The translations under genes and the position numbers were made by a program. Of a stretch of 64,000 bases of DNA, positions 52,256 to 61,112 are shown piece by piece (the first letter of the stretch is position 1; each line of letters opens with the position of its first letter). The notes beneath the pieces are model-generated. The model was not told the origin of the DNA. It saw only the letters and a list, made by a program, of their open reading frames with translations, and made no database searches. The DNA is from Heliopora coerulea (lineage: Eukaryota; Cnidaria; Anthozoa; Scleralcyonacea; Helioporidae): NCBI GenBank assembly GCA_030142905.1, contig JASJOG010000025.1, positions 2,606,794-2,670,793 on the forward strand, in the 5' to 3' direction.

Positions 52256-52872
52256 AATACTTTATCAGCTAGGTTGTTTCCTTAAAACCGCTTCGCGTGG
52301 ACCTGCGGTCCTGAGGACTTCGTCCGATGCACCTTCGGTGCTGTCAAAAAAGGTAATTCCCCCGACTGTCGTTGAGGGACTTTCCCCACATTCCATACAT
52401 GCCTAATCTCCCTAACAACGGAGCAAACCGAAAATAGTTTTTTTGTTGACATCGAGTGAGGCTAGTTGTTAGGGAGATTGAGCATGTATGGAATGTTTGG
52501 AATGTTAAGGTTATTCCCCCAAGACAACATGTCAGCGAAGCTGTTTGAAACAGCTTTGCTTTGCGACTTCGTCGCTTGAGACCTCTGGTCGATGCTAAAG
52601 TTTTGACCCGTTTTTAAAATGTGTTGAAATTCTTGGTAACGTAATTAAATTCATGAAAGCGACCGGAAGTTAAGTAAACGATCGAACGAAGTTCTCAGCG
52701 AAGCAACCAGAAGCAGCTTCGTTAATAAAAAGGGAAACCCCACGACACTTTGAAACAGCTTTGCTGAGACCCCTGGTCGATGCTAAAGTTTTGATCGAAT
52801 TTGAAAACCGGGTCGGTGTCTCGATTTTAACCAAATTTGAGAATGTGAATAATTTGGTTGAATTTGAGAATG
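52256..52872. other. Polinton right noncoding region with clustered palindromes
   Basis: After the polymerase stop come four 3-nt-loop palindromes in a row at 52289-52341, then a 32 bp inverted repeat (52388-52419 and 52465-52496, 2 mismatches, 45 nt loop). More mini-palindromes lie at 52533-52543, 52563-52575, 52580-52590, 52684-52694, 52756-52766 and 52768-52778. A segment GGTCGATGCTAAAGTTTTGA is directly repeated at ~52587 and ~52775. No coding frame. Confidence 0.75.
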
Positions 52873-53035
52873 TGAATAATTTGACCTAATTTCAGAATGC
52901 GTGACGTCACACCTATTTTGGAATTTGGCGAAATTTTGTCGATTTTGAAAATGCGGTGATTTTTGTCGATTTTGAAAATGAGGAAAATTTAACCAAATCT
53001 CAAAATGTGACAGAATCGGCACTTTACAGACTACT
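52873..53035 (-). repeat. Polinton right terminal inverted repeat
   Basis: Exact reverse complement of 38392-38554, with the CRE-type TGACGTCA at 52902-52909. Followed directly by TGACAT. Confidence 0.97.
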
Positions 53036-53114
53036 TGACATCATAACTTGACTTTGGCTGCTTTTTTTGATCCAAGTTGCCTTCAGCCAACTTTCATAGT
53101 TGAAGGGTCAGTAA

Positions 53115-53441
53115 GATTCTGGAAAGGCTGTAGAACCCAAAACAAGTGAAACTACTACTACATCAGCCGAACAACAAAGTGACTCTGAAACGTCAAGTGA
53201 GCTGAAAATCAGTCGGAGGACTTCTTCATCCATAGAGGAACGAGATGACTCTAAAAAGTCTAATCAGGTTGAAAACAGCCCAACAACCTTTACATCGAAA
53301 CTCAGGGGCATCGAAAAAGGTGATCAACATTCAGGGATGGCTGACTCTGGTGTGCTTTACAGTTTTCATCAGGATACGCAGTTGCCACTTTTTTTATTTG
53401 TATTTCTTATAACTACATATTTTTTTAAACTTGTGAATTAA
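53115..53441 (+). CDS. Probable last exon with C-terminal membrane anchor
   Basis: A 108-codon open frame, Ser/Thr/Glu-rich (TSETTTTSAEQQSDSETSSE), ending in LPLFLFVFLITTYFFKLVN and TAA. The layout fits the end of a tail-anchored or type I membrane protein. A TAAG acceptor directly precedes it. No start codon lies in the frame, consistent with a downstream exon. It is host sequence next to the Polinton target site. Family unknown. Confidence 0.4.
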   Translation, partial: DSGKAVEPKTSETTTTSAEQQSDSETSSELKISRRTSSSIEERDDSKKSNQVENSPTTFTSKLRGIEKGDQHSGMADSGVLYSFHQDTQLPLFLFVFLITTYFFKLVN

Positions 53442-54013
53442 TACGGAGTTCTTGGTAATGTTTAATTCTTAGTAATTTGATTGATTTGATTATTAGATAT
53501 ATATAATCCCCAACTTCTGAGGTGACTCTGATCCTTACTATTCAGAAGTGTTAGGGCAGTTGTTCTAACAGTTTTTTATGCCAGAAACGTCTGAAACAGG
53601 GTTTGATTATAGTAACCTTAACAGGTTGTTATAACTTTTAGTAAGGTCAAGGTTTACACGTGTATCAGGAAGTTGGTTTTTGCGGTTTAATAAAACTTTT
53701 AAACCATACATGTGCCTGACGTGAAGTTGCAAGAATTACCCACTGCTTGTTGCATTTTTACGTGTATAATCTTACCCCGTTGCCGCTGAGCTACGTTCTG
53801 GTCATGAATCTCATATTGGTTGACTGTTTAACATATATTATATGGGGTTTGTCACTGAGTATAATGCAATGCATATATTCAGTTTTCTTTCTCATTTGAT
53901 GTAATTTCAGGAAGCTTATATCTCCTCTTATTTCACCGTCCCAATTATAATAAGTTTCGTTTGTGACTTGAACTAGTGTCTGATGTCTCATTCCAAACCC
54001 GAGTTCACGAATT

Positions 54014-54277
54014 TATTTAATGATATTAGAAGCCCTAATCCCAGCTGAACGAGTTCATGACATTTCTAGTTTTTCCCAACCTGCTGCATGTGAATTAGTG
54101 CGTATCCATTCCATTGTCACGGAGGAAGGATCTGACAAAAACTGGACTAATATTTCATTGACTCTTCGTAACTCTTTTATATCTTTATAAAAGATGGACT
54201 CAGTAAACGTGGAAGCTGTGGAGATGAACCAGACTGAAGCTTTTAAAGAAGAAATCGAGTTAGTGTCCGTTCTATGA
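54014..54277 (+). pseudogene. Coding-like exon remnant
   Basis: One frame reads LEALIPAERVHDISSFSQPA, then IVTEEGSDKNWTNISLTLRN, a stop at ~54188, and after it in the same frame MDSVNVEAVEMNQTEAFKEE to a stop at ~54277. Composition is coding-like on both sides of the stop. No family recognised. Confidence 0.3.
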
Positions 54278-55199
54278 CTTTTCTTTCCAGTCTTATTTCT
54301 GCACAAGTTTAACTATGCGCTTATTTATTCGTTTATTCGTTTATTTATTGTCTTTTTGTGTTTTGGTTTGTTTTACGTTTTTCTCTAGACATTATTGTCG
54401 TTGTTGTTGTTGCTTTTGTTAAATTATCACTATGATTAACACTTTACAGTATTTAGTTGTAATTGTGTTGCAGTTGCCACTGTCGTTGATGTTGTCACTA
54501 CGATTGTTTTGAAACTTAAATCTTTGTCATTCTTAGCGTATGATTTTTGATTCTAACGTACCAAGTAACTTGTTTTCTGCTATCTTTGTCTAACCACCAA
54601 CTCATAACAGGCTTTGATAACTAGAGTGAATGTGTAACTGGGTTTTTTCATTGTTATATGAAATTCGTTCTTCCAGCTTTAAACAAGGAATACAAAATAC
54701 CGAGCTTTCGAACTCTGTTTTTGTCATCATGGTTAAAAGTGTAAAGAAACATAATGTTCGACTGCGAAAATCTTATTAATTGGACCGTAAGAAAACCAAT
54801 TACTGTGTAGAGATTAAAGACAGAAAATATTTACATAAAATTTTCCTTTTGACTCCAGAATTTTTAGTGATTAACAACCTTGTCTTTCATTGAGCAATCA
54901 TTTCACTATTTATAAATTAATGAGCCTTGTATAAGAACATAGGAAACCTTCCTGGATGATCTCATGGGAATTGCGAATCACTCCTTGTCCTTTGTTGACC
55001 TGGTAATTAGTGTTCATATGCCAAACATCAAATCCTACTGGAATCACTGAAAGGTAAAGCTAAACTGAAAGAAGGATTCTTGAAGAGACATGACTGTAGG
55101 ATACCTAGACAAGTTTATGTCAAGGAACAAGCAGGAGAATCTCTTAGGAGTTCAGATAACAGCCAACAAGCTCAGTGATGGAAGTAGCGTTAATTCTTG
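54278..55199. other. No gene seen
   Basis: Includes a GTTGTTGTTG-type simple patch near 54400; otherwise AT-rich filler. Confidence 0.4.
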
Positions 55200-55640
55200 G
55201 TGAACGGCTGAGTGTTACAATAGTGTAAAAAGACTGAGGGAACAACATAAGTTGAGGATACGAATCTCTGAGGAGTGTCCTATCTAGGTGAAAGACTGAG
55301 TGTTACTATAGTGTGAGAAGAATGAGGCAACAACACAAGTTGAGGTAACCAACCGGTGAGGAGTGTCCTATCTAGATGAAAGACTGAGTGTTACTGTAGT
55401 ATGAGAAGATTGAGGAAGCAACATAAGTTGAGGTAACCAACCTCTGAGGAATATCCTATTTAGATAAAAGATTGAGCGTTACTGTAATGCGAGAAGACCG
55501 AAGGAACAATACAAGTTGAGGTAACCAACTTCTGAGGAGTGTCCTATCTAGGTGAAAGACTGAGTGTTACTGTAGTGTGGGATAGTTGATGCGATAATAA
55601 AAAGTTAAGTAACCATTCCCTGAGAACTATCTTCAATTGT
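55200..55640. repeat. 88 bp minisatellite, ~5 copies
   Basis: Units start at GTGAACGGCTGAG / GTGAAAGACTGAG-like words at 55200, 55288, 55376, 55463 and 55552, giving periods of 87-89 bp. Each unit contains GAGTGTTAC.GTAGTG, AAGTTGAGGTAACCAAC and GAGGAGTGTCCTATCTAG. Copies are ~85-95% alike by eye. Confidence 0.9.
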
Positions 55641-55852
55641 TGGAGAGCTGTTTGCAAACAGCTGCAAGTTGGGTTGGGTAACTAACCATTCACACTGTAC
55701 TTAAACACTAAATACCAGTATATAACTCAATCTACTTCCAAGCACAACGTAATCTATATTTAACTGATCTTAATTTCAGTACCGGTCAGGAGTGTACCTA
55801 CGTGACAGGAATAAATTCTCATTATGTAAGTCTTGTACGATCATTTAAAGGG

Positions 55853-56457
55853 GAATTGGTGAGTTACGTGAACTTGTACAGTTCTGGACTCTTCTTGCTC
55901 CAGGTGAAAGTAAAAAAGTGATGAGTGAAAGTTTGAAAAAGAAAACAATAATGAGGTTTCGAGTGAAAATCTGCGTGACAGAACCAATTGGCGAAATTGT
56001 CGCAATTCCATTCGATAAACTGCCTGTGCTGGAGATGTCAGTATCTCGTTTTCATATCTTTTTATGATATTTATTCCTTCTAATACATTCACAAAAATTA
56101 AGTACTTTTTGTATCTATTTGTTTAATGAGGCATATTCCTTAACTTTTCAGAAAACTTTTTAGAGAGCTATTTAGAGATTTTTTTTTACGTTTTTTTTAC
56201 ATTTTTTTTACCAGTGATCAAATGATATAAGCTCTTTTTTTCTATTTGCTGTTTGCAGACATTGGATGAGGCCGTGAAAGCCCGTTCATTGGCGTTACGC
56301 TTTATGAAAGCCTACCCTTGTTGTATTAGAGCAATTCCGTATGAAAGGAACGGCGAAACCCATGGAAAAGCTATCACTATGTGTATGTACGTGATTTCTG
56401 ATGGTAAAGAGACTCCACATGATCCGAAAGAAGCAGCCCTGTGGTTCGTCCAAGTTT
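55853..56457 (+). CDS. Two candidate host exons, unidentified
   Basis: An open frame to 56042 has GELRELVQFWTLLAPGESKK, IMRFRVKICVTEPIGEIVAI and FDKLPVLEMS. A donor GTATCT follows, and a strong pyrimidine tract plus TTTGCAG precedes the next open frame at 56259 (TLDEAVKARSLALRFMKAYP, CCIRAIPYERNGETHGKA). Both are phase 0, so they join cleanly. The second frame overlaps the minus-strand protease by ~85 bp, so a rearrangement breakpoint probably lies near 56380-56460. Function not recognised. Confidence 0.4.
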
Positions 56458-57480
56458 CGTGAACAACCAGTCTTTCTTATATTCTTCATTGAACTTTGAT
56501 TCGCTGATAGTTTCCCCAGTGGGTGCAGTGACTGCCTCTAATTCGTGTTTGATACTGTAAACCGGGCAACGTGTTTCTTTAGCTTCTTCTTTCTGCCATT
56601 TGATCCTCAACATCTCTTCTTTTTCCAATTCGGCTATGGCTACGTCGACATAAACAAGTTTGTCAGTAGTCTCAGTACAATCCCATTTAATGTTTTCCTT
56701 GCTACCACACTGGTACTTCCCCACTTGTCTTGGTTTTCCCTTGTTTTCGAGGTCTTCCAATTGTTCTTTCAGATTATTGAGTTTTTTTTCTGTATCCTTA
56801 TGATGATCTTTGGTAAATTTCTTCCGGTTTTCGTCGCTAATATGTGGCAGTCTTTCCTCCTGTTTTGATAACGTTGAACGACAATCTTTAATGGCATCCT
56901 GAATGCGATTTTTTTCAATTTCGAAGTCTACTTCTGCAGGCTGAACAATCACATCACTTACTTCAATGCCCCCGGCTTGAGGGCGAAGTACGTGCTCACA
57001 CGACAGAATATAACACTTGCCGTCTTCGTCTGTCAAAAATCCACCCAGTGTGCCAGCATCAGGTTGATTTCTTACGCCCATTCCAACTCCTCCGTGCAAC
57101 GTACTCGCACTGGACGCATAAAATGAAGTTGGTAGAAAATATCCCTCGACAACATCGAAGGGATAGGAATTAGAAATCTTTAATTCCTCAACTTCCAAAA
57201 AACTGCTTTCCCCCACAGGAATCCTTCCTTTTCCTAACACAAACACTGTGACACGTGGAGTACGGGTTTCTTTCGAACTCACAATTTTGTAGGAAGGCTG
57301 CACTGCCGTTACGTTCAAACGATTTTCAAAAATGCTGATCTTTTGTTGGATGAATTTTTTACCAGGGCAGTCAACTCGTCCGCTCTGTTTTTCTCATCCG
57401 GTTGAAGTGGGATGATATTTTCACAAAGTGCTCTTCGCTGAAGGTCTACAAACTCAAAATCGTAATCATGAAACGTTTCC
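56377..57480 (-). pseudogene. Trypsin-fold protease-like gene, N-terminal/His half
   Basis: The first part (57.36-57.48 kb) reads DYDFEFVDLQRRALCENIIP. A one-base length change in an A-run near 57357 shifts into the 313-codon frame below. That frame holds GVGMGVRNQPDAGTLGGFLT and CYILSCEHVL, a PA-clan (trypsin-fold) core with the likely catalytic His, then a long charged insert (coiled-coil-like KDTEKKLNNLKEQLEDLENK) and LFTKLGRTTGLLL, where it ends before any Ser motif. The matching Ser half is on the opposite strand at 57.5-57.95 kb. Confidence 0.55.
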
Positions 57481-57510
57481 ACGCTTACAAATGGTGGTCA
57501 GATTCAAAGC

Positions 57511-57945
57511 AAACATTTCTTTCTTAATCCAAATGGATTCAGAAAAGAGACTTGCTCTGGTATTTTGACCAACATTCCTTTCAAGAAATACTGTAAAAAT
57601 TGCAGTCAGCAAACCAAGGATAACGTCATGAAAATAGACCATTTGAATGATTGATTGTGCAAGAAATGTGGAAAGGAAATCGCTGCAAAGGAGGAAAGCT
57701 TGGTATCATGGGCGTTTAATTGCATTACTTTGCAGAAGGTTGGGAGGCCATTTTCAGAAGAAGGTGATTCGGATTCACTGATCTTTGACTCCAAAGGCCG
57801 TGCTTGGGGGATCATCTTTGGTACCTTTATAGTTCAAAATATTATTGTCTCTCTGGCTGTACCTATTGACGTAGCCATTTATGCTCTTCAGAAGAAATTA
57901 GGGAAGAGGTTACGTTTTTGGTGCATGGAACAAGACGGAGTCTGA
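57511..57945 (+). pseudogene. Trypsin-fold protease-like gene, Ser half
   Basis: The frame contains a four-Cys motif (YCKNCSQQ ... CKKCGKE) separated by a stop at ~57652, then FSEEGDSDSLIFDSKGRAWG. GDSDS is in the place of the GDSG catalytic Ser motif of trypsin-fold proteases, followed by the expected hydrophobic IIFGTFIVQNIIVSLAVPID. It opens only ~30 bp from the 5' end of the oppositely oriented His half, which suggests an inversion broke one gene. Confidence 0.5.
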
Positions 57946-58969
57946 CCTTATAACTGATATGTTTGAGCAGTTGATAGGAACAAGGGAAAAGTCTCAGAAT
58001 CTCTGCGAAAAAGACATCAAATGAAGGGTTTTCATCCTAAAATTTCTGATTATTACTGTTGATATTAATGTGATAATTTTCTGTTATTGCCATTACTATT
58101 GTCAATTACCTTTACCGTTATCAGTTTTGTTATCGTGATCTTAATCAATACTATCATTATCGCAGTATTTAGTATGTTTAATCATATAATAGTGAGTACA
58201 AACGAAAGACTCACGCATTGAGTGATAGGAAAATATAATACGAAAACGTTCTCTAACTAAACGGGATTTTTTAGCGGACTTGTGGTTATCAGACAGTGGC
58301 CTTCGACGCCGTTAAAGGTTGATGGAAAAACATCTCTATCTATACCATCTGAAGCAATAATATTCATTAATTTTTCATGAAGAAAAAGTAAAAGAATTTA
58401 AACTTAAGAATTGTAAGTGTGATACAGAACTCGTGTTGATTTACAGCAACTTTTCGTGCTGTTTCTCGGTTAAAATTGTTGAAATATTCATTTCTGAAGA
58501 ACGCGAATGTTTGTATATATTCGTTTTGTAAGAACTCAATACGAGCGGCGATACAAGACAAAACAGTTGTGACTAAGATGGTACCATGCATAGTAAAGAT
58601 GTTGAATTTAATACGTTATTTTTACGAAAGAATAGCGTGTTGTTATCAGCTTCATATGTCGACATTTCGTTCGAGTACACCCAAGTTTTGTGAGTCGGAA
58701 ATGACCTGTTCATACAGGGAAAAGTCGCTTCGTGAGCTAAAATTCGCCAGGGGGAAAACAACCCTCTTGGATAGTCGACGTAAAATCAATTGGGTTGTGT
58801 CGTATGTGTAAGGAGCCTTGGTCAGAACATTTTCTAAGATAAAAAATATGACGTTCGTTTAGGAGTACATAGCAATAACAATTCATTCATCTTCTCTTAT
58901 TCATCTTTAAATTACGTTTTCCGCCTGGTATTTGTCGCCACAATTTAGTGACATCGAGCTTGTATTTCC
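57946..58969. other. No gene seen
   Basis: Low-complexity ATT/ACTATT-rich DNA at 58.05-58.2 kb, no supported exon. Confidence 0.4.
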
Positions 58970-58971
58970 AG

Positions 58972-59172
58972 GCTTTGCCAAGTAGGCGGAGCGAGTGGAC
59001 GTTGTTTTACGTGGATTTGAAATTCAATCAGACTGAAATACTGCCAGTGCACGTAGCTGCGGGGCATCTTCTTGACTTTGAGGAGCTACTTAAAGAGAAA
59101 AAACGGTTGGGTGGATTTGGAATAAGGTCTTACCAGTTCTATAAAAAACCGAGGAGTATGTTATTTGCAGTA
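58972..59172 (+). CDS. Candidate host exon
   Basis: After a TATTTCCAG acceptor the frame reads SEWTLFYVDLKFNQTEILPV, HVAAGHLLDFEELLKEKKRL and FGIRSYQFYKKPRSMLFAV, which looks like real protein. A donor near 59170 is not clear. No family recognised. Confidence 0.35.
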
Positions 59173-59528
59173 TCTAGCAGTTTGTACATGTGTAGAGATC
59201 ACGTTTTACCATCCGTAAGTATTGATGTATTGTTATACTCGATGGTCATCTGCAACGTAGGAGCGAAGAGTGCAGGGAAAGAGGAAAATCAAACACGCTG
59301 GGGCCAAGAGCCCTGAAATTGTTTCATTGCAAGGGCGCTAACACTCATGGGTGATTTCCAATATGGCGGATCTTACGATTAATGCTCTCTTTAAGAGAAA
59401 CCCTCTAAAATTAATAGTTTTTTGATTCGAAATAAGTTTGATTATTTTGGTCAAACGAAAAACACAGCTATACGTAAGGGTATTTCAACATTCTATTAAG
59501 AATTAGGTGAAGCATTGGTCGTTGTAGA

Positions 59529-60013
59529 GGAAAAATACATCTCCGAACCACCCCACAAGCGGCAGTGAATACAACGATTGCAAGAGTATGGTTGTTAATA
59601 CTTTAAAGAAAATCCATGTGAAAATTTGTCGCCGACTGCATTCATCGCCAACCTTATCGACGCCATGGCATGGAGATTTCACAATAAACATACCAAAACA
59701 AATATTTTCTGTGATATTTGAGGAAATAATAAACCACAATAGTTACGGTCACGAAAGCCGAGAAACTGCAGCCTGTATTGAAGTTAATGTCTCTGAAATG
59801 AAGAAAGCAGTGTCAATTTTCCGTCATATCAATACTGAAAGGGATATCATAGCGAAAGAGGAAATACTGAAAAAGAAGTTAAAGTCAAGCAATGACGATT
59901 CTTCGGATAAATGTGAAGCTGTCGTGGGCCCTTCAACACCACTGAAATTCAATCAATCTAAAAACACAGAGGTTCTATCTGTTCAATTCTTTTACGGTTA
60001 CTGGAATGCATAA
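59529..60013 (+). CDS. Candidate last exon of a host gene
   Basis: A TCGTTGTAG acceptor opens a frame that continues through MVVNTLKKIHVKICRRLHSS, FTINIPKQIFSVIFEEIINH and SRETAACIEVNVSEMKKAVS to a TAA at 60011. The C-terminus is polar (KLKSSNDDSSDKCE). A polyadenylation signal AATAAA lies 128 bp downstream. Might continue from the exon near 59.0 kb. Function unknown. Confidence 0.45.
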
Positions 60014-60140
60014 GGTGTACCCCAACATTAGTGACTTCTATTCAACTTCAATTGGTTTCTTTTTATAGTTTTGAATGTTTATAAATAGATTAGTTAAGCA
60101 TGGATGTCAAAACAATGGATCAACTACACGTATATATTAC

Positions 60141-60146
60141 AATAAA
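60141..60146 (+). terminator. Polyadenylation signal
   Basis: AATAAA 128 bp after the stop of the 59.5-60.0 kb exon, followed by a T-rich stretch. Confidence 0.4.
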
Positions 60147-60424
60147 CTTTTTCAATAATCTAGATGAAAAATAATGAAATTGGTGTTCTAGTTTTGTACC
60201 AGTAAGTGTTAAAAACGCAGTGTTTATTTCTTAATGCTGAAAACATTCCACACAAAAATTCTATTGCATAGATTATCCAAAATCTATAGGATATAAAGGT
60301 CTTCTTATTTTAATGCAGGTTGAATTGTTTTCTTCCTATTGGGCAAGGGAAAGATTTTCAGCTAAACAATTCATGGAAGTGTAGTAGTGCACATTTTCAA
60401 TAACAATTGCAGTCAGTGTAAAGG

Positions 60425-60600
60425 GCAGACTGTGGACTAGGGGTAAAATGCAGACTGGGTCTGCAGTGGTAAGATTTTGCTGATAAGATCACTTGGGTAA
60501 ACTTACATCAGTTATAAGTTTACCCAAGTGACCTTAACAGCTAAATCTTAACCCCAACTTAACCTTAAGCACAGTCTGTATTTTACCGCTAGTCAGCAGC
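60425..60600. mobile_element. Fold-back element
   Basis: A ~176 bp imperfect palindrome. The centre pairs CACTTGGGTAAACTTA with TAAGTTTACCCAAGTG around a ~10 nt loop near 60511. The outer parts pair GGGTAAAATGCAGACTG with CAGTCTGTATTTTACC. Likely a short hairpin MITE; superfamily unknown. Confidence 0.65.
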
Positions 60601-60866
60601 ATGCATAACACTTATTGTTCCCAAAAACAGTTGCCTTCTGTAGTTCTTTGTGTAAAGCCTGGTTTCCAGTCTGTCATTAGCAGGTCACTCCGGCAATTGG
60701 CTAGGTTGTGGAGCTGGAATTGCTATTCCAGTGACTGCAAACAACGGCTAGTGACACAAATAACCAAATGAAAACCAGGCTTAACCCAATCATAAAGCTT
60801 ATTTTCTAGGTGACTTTGATTTTCTTTCTTAGTTTGATATTCTGTTAAATCAATAACATTTGCAAA

Positions 60867-60882
60867 CCCCCCCCCCCCCCCC
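60867..60882. repeat. Poly-C tract (16 nt)
   Basis: An uninterrupted run of C; no gene around it. Confidence 0.95.
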
Positions 60883-61112
60883 TTCATAGCACCACATAGA
60901 TTTGTAACAAGTGACATAAATTTGTTCAATAAAGCTTCTTAAATAATGACCAAATCCTTAACTTTCATTAAAATGAACTGATTTAGCTACAAATTCTGCA
61001 GTTGAAATAAATGTGTCAGAAATAATTAATAAATATTTATCACAAAGTGCCATATGTAAATAACTGTGTGTGTATTTGCATGGGGAAAGTTCAACATATG
61101 CCATTTAAAACC

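Larger units (their letters stand above)
38392..53035. mobile_element. Polinton/Maverick element
   Basis: 14,644 bp with identical 163 bp terminal inverted repeats (38392-38554 and 52873-53035) that begin AG and end CT, and a perfect 6 bp target duplication TGACAT (38386-38391 and 53036-53041). All three are hallmarks of Polintons. It encodes protein-primed B-family DNA polymerase, chromodomain integrase, packaging ATPase, a probable major capsid protein and about eight other proteins. Composition is strongly AT-rich, unlike the flanks. Polintons are linked to virus-like particles (adintoviruses and relatives). The polymerase is frameshifted, so this copy could not replicate unaided even though its identical ends indicate a very young insertion. 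Confidence 0.97.

Noticed and set aside
52783..53022. Short direct repeats with spacers resembling a CRISPR array
   Set aside because: They are ~26 bp degenerate tandem units within a transposon end in a eukaryotic genome; no spacers or cas genes.
55841..56092. Minus-strand 83-codon frame
   Set aside because: Opposite strand of a better supported plus-strand exon with a splice donor.
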